A stretch of DNA of 6,770 nucleotides from Betaproteobacteria bacterium RBG_16_58_11 (GTDB lineage Bacteria > Pseudomonadota > Gammaproteobacteria > Burkholderiales > Thiobacteraceae), in the NCBI GenBank assembly GCA_001770235.1, contig MEQN01000005.1, forward strand, positions 1-6,770, in the 5' to 3' direction. The notes beneath the pieces are model-generated. The model was not told the DNA's origin. It saw only the letters and a list, made by a program, of their open reading frames with translations, and did no database searches. Each line of letters opens with the position of its first letter. The stretch's first letter is position 1. The translations under genes and the position numbers were made by a program. Below, one piece after another: positions 1-4,969 of the stretch.

Positions 1-2
1 AG

Positions 3-842
3 TTGCCGGATAACCAAAGTTATCTGAGCTACGCCGATCTGGAGCGCCCCTACGTGGTGTGGAATGTGTTCGCCACGCCGGCGCTGTCGATCGAGCCCAT
101 CAAAGAGTGTTTCTTGGGCGCGGGCTGCGTGACTTATCGCGGATTTTTCTCGCAGGCCGAGGCGGAAGGCCACGCGCAAGCGCTGCAGAAGGAAGGCTTT
201 GATGTCTATGTGGGCGGGGTGCCGGCTTATTCCACGCTGGGCTGGTTCAACGACCCGGTGCTGAATACCTTCGTGCGCTATTCCGAAACCGAACTCGCGC
301 GGCTGATTTTTCACGAGCTTGCGCATCAGGTGGTGTATGTGAGCGACGACACGACCTTTAATGAATCTTTCGCCACTGCCGTCGAGTTGGAAGGTGTGGG
401 GCGCTGGCTGGCGAGCCACGGCACCGCCGAACAGCGCGCCAAGTTTGATGCGGCGCAGAGCCGGCGCGCAGCTTTCACCGAGGCCGTGCGCGCCAAGCGC
501 AAGCAATTGGAGGCGCTGTTTGACTCAAGCGTGAGCGATACCGAAAAGCGCGCAGGCAAGGCGCGCATTTTTGCCGAACTGCGCGCCGAACTGTCCCAGC
601 TAAAAACCGCGACCACGGGAAAGAGCGCCCTGCACCAATGGCTTGCGCAGGAACTCAACAATGCGCACCTGGCTTCGTTCACCGCCTACACCCAACTGGT
701 ACCCGCATTTCGGGCGCTGCTCACGCAGCAGCAGGGGGATATGGGGCGGTTTTACGCGGTGGTTAAGGCGATGAGCTCGTTGCCGGCGGCTAAGCGCGAG
801 GCGGTGCTGCAAACCCCGGTTGGAAGCGTGGCGCAAAGATGA
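3..842 (+). CDS. Predicted zinc aminopeptidase (COG4324 family), 3' part; gene begins upstream of the window
   Basis: The reading frame is open to the left edge and starts mid-protein. The first visible codon is a TTG, but the residues there (LPDNQSY, then RPYVVWNVFA) match the interior of the family, so the true start lies outside. Residue numbers count from that codon. The gluzincin signature HELAHQ is at 104-109, giving zinc ligands H104 and H108 with catalytic E105. It is followed by NESFATAVE at 120-128, where E121 is a plausible third ligand. The C-terminal half, about 140-260, is charged and helical. Proteins of this family (COG4324 / Pfam Aminopep) are predicted aminopeptidases. Many have an N-terminal signal or lipoprotein sequence, which cannot be seen here. 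Substrate unknown. The gene stands alone, and a palindromic repeat lies just after its TGA stop. The family call is confident; the biochemical role rests on the motif. Confidence 0.85.
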   Translation: MPDNQSYLSYADLERPYVVWNVFATPALSIEPIKECFLGAGCVTYRGFFSQAEAEGHAQALQKEGFDVYVGGVPAYSTLGWFNDPVLNTFVRYSETELARLIFHELAHQVVYVSDDTTFNESFATAVELEGVGRWLASHGTAEQRAKFDAAQSRRAAFTEAVRAKRKQLEALFDSSVSDTEKRAGKARIFAELRAELSQLKTATTGKSALHQWLAQELNNAHLASFTAYTQLVPAFRALLTQQQGDMGRFYAVVKAMSSLPAAKREAVLQTPVGSVAQR

Positions 843-854
843 AGCGCCAGTAAT

Positions 855-923
855 GTAGGGTGTCAATAAGCGAAGCGCATTGCACCAGATGTTTCTTTCG
901 GCGCAATATCGATTGCGCCCTAC
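855..923. repeat. Palindromic dispersed-repeat-like element (69 bp)
   Basis: The ends are inverted repeats: GTAGGG at 855-860 and CCCTAC at 918-923. Inside lie two further hairpins. One pairs GGTGtCAAT (859-867) with ATTGCACC (879-886), with T863 bulged. The other pairs GGCGCAAT (900-907) with ATTGCGCC (912-919) around a 4-nt loop. The core AAGCGAAGCGCATTGCACC resembles non-coding repeat units that I recall in several proteobacterial genomes. No T-run follows the hairpins, so an intrinsic terminator is unlikely. Copy number in this genome cannot be seen from one window. Confidence 0.6.
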
Positions 924-941
924 GCAAGCTGCGAATATATT
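913..941 (+). promoter_or_regulatory. Possible sigma70 promoter for the CPBP protease gene
   Basis: TATATT at 936-941 matches the -10 consensus at 5 of 6 positions. It lies 17 bp downstream of TTGCGC (913-918), a poor -35 that matches only the leading TTG. The candidate -35 sits inside the right arm of the palindromic repeat. The predicted transcript would begin around 948, leaving a leader of about 45 nt. The assignment is tentative because AT-rich sequence in this gap makes chance matches likely. Confidence 0.25.
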
Positions 942-992
942 CATCTCGATAGTGCATAGGCCATTTTTCAAAACAACAAGTTTTTCTCTCCC

Positions 993-1661
993 ATGCGCAT
1001 AAATTTCTCCCCCGCCTTCTACCGCATTGCTCCCTTCGCAGCCTATCTCGTGGTGCTCGTGCTGGAGAGTCAAGCGCAGCATCTCTTTGCCGGATTCGAT
1101 GTGCGTTGGCTGTATCCGCTGAAAATATTGCTGGTGGTGAGCATGCTCGTCGCGTTCCGGAAGTTTTATACGGAGTTGCGCGGGTTCAAATTCTCGCTTG
1201 GCGAAGCGGTACTGTCTTTGGGCGCGGGCGTGCTTGTATTCGTGGTGTGGGTCGGGCTGGATTTTCCCTGGGCGCTGATCGGGGCGTCGGGTGCGGGCTA
1301 TGATCCGCGCACTGCCGGGCAGGTGGATTGGCTGTTGGCTGGGACGCGCCTCGCCGGGGCGGCTTTGGTCGTGCCGCTGATGGAAGAGTTGTTCTGGCGC
1401 TCCTTCGTGATGCGTTGGGTGGATAAGAGTGATTTTCTATCCGTGAGTCCCGCTGCCGTCACTTGGCGCGCTGTGTTGATTTCGAGTGTGGTGTTCGGCT
1501 TCGAGCACCATCAATGGCTGGCGGGCATTTTCGCCGGCTTGGTCTACGCCTGGCTTTATCGCCGCACGGGGCAACTGCACTACGCGATCTTCGCGCATGC
1601 CGTTACCAACGGCGCGCTCGGCGTTTGGGTGCTGGCAACCGGGCAGTGGCAGTATTGGTAA
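993..1661 (+). CDS. CPBP-family intramembrane glutamic protease, CAAX-protease-related type linked to exosortase/PEP-CTERM systems
   Basis: A 222-residue multi-pass membrane protein with hydrophobic segments near 11-27, 41-57, 72-90, 114-130, 157-172, 176-190 and 196-215. The three CPBP motifs are intact: EELFWR (E131, E132, R136), FGFEH (F168, H172) and HAVTN (H202, N206). In this family the two glutamates and the histidines form the active site within the membrane. The spacing, the FWRSF...RW stretch after motif 1, and the terminal VWVLATGQWQYW closely match my recollection of the CAAX prenyl protease-related family found in exosortase-bearing bacteria (TIGR03008). The role there is not settled; processing of sorted exopolysaccharide-associated proteins has been suggested. 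Here it lacks exosortase or EPS neighbours. The ATG at 993 has no clear Shine-Dalgarno but gives the expected N-terminus. It is convergent with the next gene, 35 bp away. Confidence 0.85.
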   Translation: MRINFSPAFYRIAPFAAYLVVLVLESQAQHLFAGFDVRWLYPLKILLVVSMLVAFRKFYTELRGFKFSLGEAVLSLGAGVLVFVVWVGLDFPWALIGASGAGYDPRTAGQVDWLLAGTRLAGAALVVPLMEELFWRSFVMRWVDKSDFLSVSPAAVTWRAVLISSVVFGFEHHQWLAGIFAGLVYAWLYRRTGQLHYAIFAHAVTNGALGVWVLATGQWQYW

Positions 1662-1674
1662 GCGTTGGTAAGCG
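1655..1674 (+). repeat. Tandem 10-bp direct repeat across the protease stop codon
   Basis: TTGGTAAGCG occurs twice head to tail, at 1655-1664 and 1665-1674. The first copy contains the TAA stop (1659-1661) of the CPBP protease gene. The unit is not a multiple of three, but gain or loss of a copy downstream of the stop would leave the protein unchanged. Confidence 0.8.
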
Positions 1675-1696
1675 CTTGAGATTGCGGGAGGGAATT

Positions 1697-2587
1697 TTAA
1701 CTACCGCATATCTGCTTGTAAGCAGCGAGTGCCTGGGCAACTTGTTTGCTCGGCTTGGCTGGGTCGCCGAGGCCGAACTCGGCTTGCAATGAATCTTTGT
1801 GGTCGGCGATGTAGTGGATGGCGCGGCTTAGATTGTCGAGCCGGTTCGGGATGAAGTTGCCATCACTGTTAAGCAAGTCGGCCGACTTGGCAAAGTTTGC
1901 GCTGAATTCTTGCACCGTGTTTACGGCCGCTTGTTTGTCGCGCGCCAACACTGCGTCTAGTTTGGCGCTGTCGAGCGTTGCCAGCTTGGTGTGGGGGTCG
2001 ATCGTGATGCCCAGATCACCCAGGCCATGCAAACCATCCTTGGCGCCGAAGAATTTATATTTGACGCTTTGCTCCAGCTCGTAGAGAGAAATCTCCGCTG
2101 CCTGGACGCCTTCGAGCATGCCGCCATTCTGCACGCTGGGTTTGAAGCGTTGAACCAAGTTGTTGTATTCGGCGGCAAAGCTTTGCAACTGTGCTTGGAT
2201 GTCGCTATTGGGCGTGGAGAGGGTGATGCCGTTCAAGTGCTGTCCAACGGCCTCCATGTGCTCGACATCGCCGCTCATTTTGCTCATTTCCGAGAACTCG
2301 GCTTTGTGCAGGACGTCTCGGTTGTTGATCGTGGTCATCATTTTGAAAGCTGATTCCGGGTCGAATAGCGACAGCTTGCGGCCGTTGGCGGAGCGATCGT
2401 TCGTCTTGCCGCTTTGCGTGAGCAAGGAGGAGATATCCGGCGGCTCGTTTTTCGCAGCGCTCTGCTGCGACTGCAGGGCCGACAGAAAATCGCCCTTGGG
2501 ATCATCACTCGATCCAAAGAGCAATCCAATCATCTGTGATTTAAAGTTCGCGATATTTTGCGTGATAGCGGCGGGTGAGACGTCCAT
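1697..2587 (-). CDS. Orphan protein with FliD (flagellar hook-associated protein 2) C-domain-like region
   Basis: A 296-residue protein with no signal peptide or membrane segment. The start is ATG with AAGGAG 8 nt upstream. Residues about 127-272 resemble the C-terminal domain of FliD, the flagellar filament cap. They run from a SDIQAQLQSFAAEYNNLVQRF-like helix, through GLGDLGITIDPHTKLATLDSAKLDAVLARD (188-217), to a final helix ending HKDSLQAEFG. The pattern 'L-x-DLGIT-x-D, then L-x-x-D-x-x-KLDAVLA' is the best-known signature of that domain. The N-terminal 125 residues look unlike FliD and are polar and low in complexity (30-75), with a helix-like stretch at 92-118. The usual FliD N-terminus and variable D2/D3 insert appear absent. 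At 296 residues it is shorter than most FliD (usually over 400). No flagellar gene adjoins. The only cysteine is C294, three residues from the end. Filament capping is doubtful; a non-flagellar role is possible. Confidence 0.6.
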   Translation of the reverse strand: MDVSPAAITQNIANFKSQMIGLLFGSSDDPKGDFLSALQSQQSAAKNEPPDISSLLTQSGKTNDRSANGRKLSLFDPESAFKMMTTINNRDVLHKAEFSEMSKMSGDVEHMEAVGQHLNGITLSTPNSDIQAQLQSFAAEYNNLVQRFKPSVQNGGMLEGVQAAEISLYELEQSVKYKFFGAKDGLHGLGDLGITIDPHTKLATLDSAKLDAVLARDKQAAVNTVQEFSANFAKSADLLNSDGNFIPNRLDNLSRAIHYIADHKDSLQAEFGLGDPAKPSKQVAQALAAYKQICGS

Positions 2588-2595
2588 GGTGTTGG

Positions 2596-2601
2596 CTCCT
2601 T
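2596..2601 (-). promoter_or_regulatory. Shine-Dalgarno site of the FliD-like gene
   Basis: AAGGAG read on the minus strand, with 8 nt between it and the ATG at 2587-2585. It fixes the start of the FliD-like protein and argues that this unusual gene is really translated. Confidence 0.75.
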
Positions 2602-2681
2602 TGCTGGCGATGTGTTTTTCCCGTGAGGGATAGCGCTAGATGAGCAAACATCGTGCCTGGCGGCGTGTGTGCTTTTGTAGC

Positions 2682-2769
2682 GCCGGCATCCTTGCCGGCT
2701 AGAGCCTGTACCCCCCGCAGACGATAAAATTTCGAATGCTCTGGGGGTTAGCCCCGGCAATTATTGCCA
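2682..2769. repeat. Cluster of intergenic hairpins, possible dispersed repeat unit
   Basis: Three inverted repeats lie in a row in the 234-bp divergent gap. GCCGGCA (2682-2688) pairs with TGCCGGC (2693-2699) over the loop TCCT. TACCCCC...CAGA (2709-2721) pairs imperfectly with TCTGGGGGTTA (2740-2750). GGCAA (2756-2760) pairs with TTGCC (2764-2768). The GGGG at 2744-2747 could instead pair with CCCC at 2752-2755. None is followed by a clear T-run. The rest of the gap shows no gene I can support. REP-like DNA, an RNA leader or an operator are all possible. Confidence 0.45.
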
Positions 2770-2810
2770 GGTATGCGGCAATCTCTTGCTATGCTGAAAA
2801 TATGTATATG

Positions 2811-2816
2811 AGGAGG
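2811..2816 (+). promoter_or_regulatory. Strong Shine-Dalgarno site of the hydrolase gene
   Basis: AGGAGG lies 5 nt before the ATG at 2822. It is a perfect match to the anti-Shine-Dalgarno core and decides the start. Confidence 0.85.
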
Positions 2817-2821
2817 TTTCT

Positions 2822-3616
2822 ATGAATCGGCTACTTGCGTTCGGGTTTTTCATTGCATTGATCAGTCTCAGCCAAGGCAGCTTGGCGCAAGTCTCACAGA
2901 GGGTGGTGGATATTCCTACCCGCCCCGGCGTGACACAGCGCTTTGTTTACCTTGCGCCGCAGGATGCTAAGGCCGCGGTCATCTTGTTCGCCGGCGGGCA
3001 TGGCGGCCTTCAGATATTTCCTAACGGCAGCTTCAAGTGGGGTGAGGGTAATTTCCTGGTGCGGACGCGTCAGCTATTTGCGGAAAATGGCTTGGCCGTA
3101 ATAGTCGTGGATACCCCCTCTGATCGTCAAACACCGCCCTATCTCAGCGGCTTTCGCCAAACGCCGGAGCATGTTGCGGACATCAAAGCGGTCATCGCTT
3201 GGCTTAGGCAACAAGCCAATATCCCCATTTGGTTAGTTGGAACCAGTAGAGGGACGCAGTCGGCCGCCTTTATTGCCACCCAACTCGGCACAAGCGATGG
3301 CGGCCCGGATGGGCTGGTGCTGACTTCCACCATGCTATCTGACCCCAAAGGGCGCCCCGTACCTGAGATGCCCTTACAAAATATTGCGCTGCCGGTTTTA
3401 GTGGTGCATCACGAGCAAGATGGCTGCAAGCATTGCGATTATCGGGAAATCCCGCGCCTGATGGAAAAATTAAGCGCGACGCTGAGAAAAGAATTGTTGA
3501 CCTTCAAAGGGGGCGTAAGCCGCGGTGATCCATGCGAAGCCTATGCTTATCACGGCTTCAATGGATTGGAAAAAGAGGTGGTGAGCAAAATCGCAGAATG
3601 GATTCGGGCAAAGTAA
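2822..3616 (+). CDS. Secreted (periplasmic) alpha/beta hydrolase of unknown substrate
   Basis: A 264-residue protein with a typical Sec signal peptide: NR at the N-terminus, hydrophobic core 4-17, and probable cleavage after SLA22. The mature part reads as an alpha/beta-hydrolase: strand AAVILFAGGHGG (51-62, oxyanion-loop region), strand LAVIVVDTPS (91-100), then the nucleophile elbow GTSRG (140-144) with Ser142 as nucleophile. D200 in VVHHEQD and H244 in AYHGF are the likely acid and histidine of the triad. C202 and C205 form a CKHC pair directly after the acid, and C238 lies near the histidine. A disulfide shaping the active site is possible in the periplasm. Esterase, lipase or peptidase activity cannot be told apart from sequence alone. 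The gene is monocistronic and divergent from the FliD-like gene. Confidence 0.8.
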   Translation: MNRLLAFGFFIALISLSQGSLAQVSQRVVDIPTRPGVTQRFVYLAPQDAKAAVILFAGGHGGLQIFPNGSFKWGEGNFLVRTRQLFAENGLAVIVVDTPSDRQTPPYLSGFRQTPEHVADIKAVIAWLRQQANIPIWLVGTSRGTQSAAFIATQLGTSDGGPDGLVLTSTMLSDPKGRPVPEMPLQNIALPVLVVHHEQDGCKHCDYREIPRLMEKLSATLRKELLTFKGGVSRGDPCEAYAYHGFNGLEKEVVSKIAEWIRAK

Positions 3617-3645
3617 AACCCCGCTTGCTCGCCCAAAGAGCAAGC
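3615..3645 (-). terminator. Probable intrinsic terminator for the lipoprotein gene, possibly slowing transcription from both sides
   Basis: GCTTGCTC (3623-3630) pairs perfectly with GAGCAAGC (3638-3645) around a 7-nt loop. Read leftward on the minus strand, the stem is followed by GGGG and then TTTTACTTT (3618 down to about 3610), a fair U-tract set slightly away from the stem. On the plus strand there is no T-run. It sits between two convergent genes, where a shared terminator is expected. Confidence 0.5.
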
Positions 3646-3679
3646 AAGCAGGATCAGCCTTATTTCAAACGCAGCACAA

Positions 3680-4045
3680 TTACTTGATCACGTGCCAGAC
3701 ATCCTTGACGTTATCACCCAGCTTGTCGCCTTCTTTTTGATCCTTGGCGAAGAGGTATACAGGCTTGCCTTTGTAGGCCAATTGCTTGCCGCCATCATCG
3801 CGGGTGATGACGGAGTAATCACCGCTTACATTACCGCTTGGTGCGACTGGCGGCCACAGGGCGGCGCAGGGGCCATTACACGTGCTCTTGCCGCTGTTGG
3901 CGGTGTCTTTGTCAAAGGTGTAGAGCGTCATGCCGGCGCTATCGACCAGCACGCCCCCCGCCATTTTTGCGGGCGGGTAGCTGGCGCAGCCCGCGAAGGC
4001 CAGCGCCAATAAAGCAGCAACTAGAAACTTTGCAATGCGATTCAT
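3680..4045 (-). CDS. Small lipoprotein with two 'secreted repeat' (Lipoprotein_15 / COG4315) units
   Basis: 121 residues from the ATG at 4045. I prefer this start over the longer frame from 4090 because AGGAG lies 7 nt upstream and MNRIAKFLVAALLALAFAGC is a complete lipoprotein signal, with C20 as the lipidated residue. Two repeats follow. The first (about 31-71) contains GMTLYTFDKD at 38-47 and STCNGPCAALWPP, with C56 and C60. The second (about 77-118) contains GKPVYLFAKD at 93-102 and ends with DVWHVI. This matches a family of small exported bacterial proteins of unknown function, usually built of such repeats. The acceptor site F-A-G-C has Phe at -3, which is tolerated but not ideal. It would be anchored to a membrane, probably facing the periplasm. 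It is divergent from slyX and convergent with the hydrolase. Confidence 0.85.
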   Translation of the reverse strand: MNRIAKFLVAALLALAFAGCASYPPAKMAGGVLVDSAGMTLYTFDKDTANSGKSTCNGPCAALWPPVAPSGNVSGDYSVITRDDGGKQLAYKGKPVYLFAKDQKEGDKLGDNVKDVWHVIK

Positions 4046-4052
4046 TTTCCAT

Positions 4053-4057
4053 CTCCT
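4053..4057 (-). promoter_or_regulatory. Shine-Dalgarno site deciding the lipoprotein start
   Basis: AGGAG on the minus strand with 7 nt to the ATG at 4045-4043. The site falls inside the alternative longer frame, which supports the shorter lipoprotein. Confidence 0.75.
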
Positions 4058-4171
4058 GAAATAATTGTTTAGGGTCTTACAGTGGGGCAAACAGCCGGCC
4101 AGGCTGCTTTATTCCAGGAGAAGGAAAATATTTTAGTAACCACTGATGCAAAAGCAGAAGGAACCAGCGAT

Positions 4172-4378
4172 ATGACCGAAGAACGTCTGATTAAGATTGA
4201 AACCAAAATGACCGATCTGGAAGATACCGTACAGGAGTTGAACAAGACGGTTTACCAGCAACAGAGAAAAATCGACCAACTGCAAGCGGTGTGCGAATCC
4301 CTGGTCGCGCACGTGCGGGAGCTGTCAGAGTCGGCACGCGAAGGCGGCGCGGGCAACGAGCGGCCGCCGCATTATTAA
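4172..4378 (+). CDS. slyX: SlyX family protein
   Basis: 68 residues, close to the roughly 70 usual for SlyX. The frame is open further upstream to 4082, but the ATG at 4172 has AAGGA (4158-4162) 9 nt before it and gives the standard N-terminus MTEERLIKIE. Residues 1-55 form a continuous coiled coil with hydrophobic positions at heptad spacing (I7, I9, L16, V20, L23, V27, I34, L37, V40, L44, V48, L51). The tail ends in the family's hallmark PPHY. SlyX is a small cytoplasmic protein of unknown function, widespread in proteobacteria; its name comes from its position near slyD in E. coli. The upstream gap of 126 bp to the divergent lipoprotein gene must hold both promoters, but I see no convincing box. 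Confidence 0.9.
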   Translation: MTEERLIKIETKMTDLEDTVQELNKTVYQQQRKIDQLQAVCESLVAHVRELSESAREGGAGNERPPHY

Positions 4379-4449
4379 CGGGCAGCCATTGCGGGCAGTT
4401 CCTAAACCATCTGTATGGAAACTGACCAGAAAATTGCCTTGTTTTTTCC

Positions 4450-4455
4450 TATACT
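4450..4455 (+). promoter_or_regulatory. Possible -10 box of the glycine-zipper lipoprotein gene
   Basis: TATACT matches the -10 consensus at 5 of 6 positions and lies 32 nt before the start codon, a normal leader length. No matching -35 is found at 16-18 bp, so activation or chance are both possible. Confidence 0.3.
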
Positions 4456-4474
4456 GGGATATCCAAAAACAAAC

Positions 4475-4480
4475 AAGGAG
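4475..4480 (+). promoter_or_regulatory. Shine-Dalgarno site deciding the glycine-zipper lipoprotein start
   Basis: AAGGAG lies 7 nt before the ATG at 4488. This selects that ATG over the longer frame from 4389 and over the two in-frame ATGs just downstream (4494, 4500). Confidence 0.8.
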
Positions 4481-4487
4481 TTTGATC

Positions 4488-4946
4488 ATGAACATGCGAA
4501 TGGCAGTTCCCCTATTCTTTTTGGTGGCCCTGGCTGGAGGCTGTGCAGAGATGGGCAGCCTGGGTGGCACGAAGTATGGTGAAACCAGCGGCACGACGGC
4601 CAGCCAGTCAGATCGCAATGGAACCATTACCCATTTGGAAACCGTGCAGGTCGATGACAAGTACAAGCTTGGCGTCGGCACGGCCGTGGGCGCTGTTGCA
4701 GGCGGCATCCTTGGTTCGGCAATGGGCGACAGCACCACTGCGACCGTGGGCGGCGCGGTATTAGGCGGCCTAGCCGGGACGTATGCAGAAAGCAAATATA
4801 AAAAACAGGACGCTCAGAAGGTTAGCGTGAACATGGCTACAGGCGGGAGTGTGACGATCCTGCAGCCGGTGGATGGCCGCCTCAGGAACGGGATGCATGT
4901 GCGCGTGGAAGGCAGCGGTGAGAATGCGCGGGTGGTGCCACGGTAA
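4488..4946 (+). CDS. Glycine-zipper lipoprotein, SlyB / Pcp / 17-kDa surface antigen type
   Basis: 152 residues. The N-terminal MNMRMAVPLFFLVALAGGC gives a lipoprotein signal with C19 lipidated (acceptor A-G-G-C). After a polar linker (20-60) comes a two-helix glycine zipper, about 62-98 (GVGTAVGAVAGGILGS ... TVGGAVLGGLAGTYAESKY), typical of the 2TM glycine-zipper domain (Rick_17kDa_Anti). A beta-rich C-terminal part (110-152) contains SVTILQPVDGRLRNGMHVRVEGSGENARVV, matching the usual SlyB/Pcp tail. Such proteins sit in the outer membrane. In enteric bacteria SlyB is a PhoPQ-regulated protein that helps preserve outer-membrane integrity under stress; transfer of that role here is inference. 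It is 109 bp downstream of slyX with its own ribosome-binding site. It is convergent with the RIO kinase gene, 23 bp away, with no good terminator between. Confidence 0.85.
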   Translation: MNMRMAVPLFFLVALAGGCAEMGSLGGTKYGETSGTTASQSDRNGTITHLETVQVDDKYKLGVGTAVGAVAGGILGSAMGDSTTATVGGAVLGGLAGTYAESKYKKQDAQKVSVNMATGGSVTILQPVDGRLRNGMHVRVEGSGENARVVPR

Positions 4947-4969
4947 CGCTGAATGGGAAGCGGGGGAGC

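Noticed and set aside
600..1082. Long open frame on the minus strand (160 codons)
   Set aside because: It runs antisense across the aminopeptidase end, the palindromic repeat and the protease start. Its translation shows no recognisable domain and it has no ribosome-binding site that I can see.
1991..2353. Plus-strand open frame of 120 codons inside the FliD-like gene
   Set aside because: It is the shadow of the FliD-like gene. The minus-strand frame is longer, has a good ribosome-binding site and shows a domain match.
2658..2673. GG-N10-GC arrangement resembling a sigma54 promoter upstream of the hydrolase
   Set aside because: Only the GG and GC dinucleotides fit. The rest of the TGGCACG part does not, and it lies about 150 bp from the start with hairpins between.
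2530..2760. Open frame on the minus strand across the hairpin region (76 codons)
   Set aside because: It passes through the inverted repeats and overlaps the start of the FliD-like gene in another frame. The peptide looks like translated repeat DNA.
4378..4488. slyX followed by a SlyB-like lipoprotein as a functional 'sly' operon
   Set aside because: The two names come from unrelated reasons in E. coli. Here the genes are 109 bp apart and the second has its own ribosome-binding site and possible -10 box.
4479..4490. AGTTTGATCATG, identical to the well-known stretch near the 5' end of 16S rRNA genes
   Set aside because: The match stops at once on both sides. The sequence is the ribosome-binding site and start codon of the glycine-zipper lipoprotein, so the likeness is chance.
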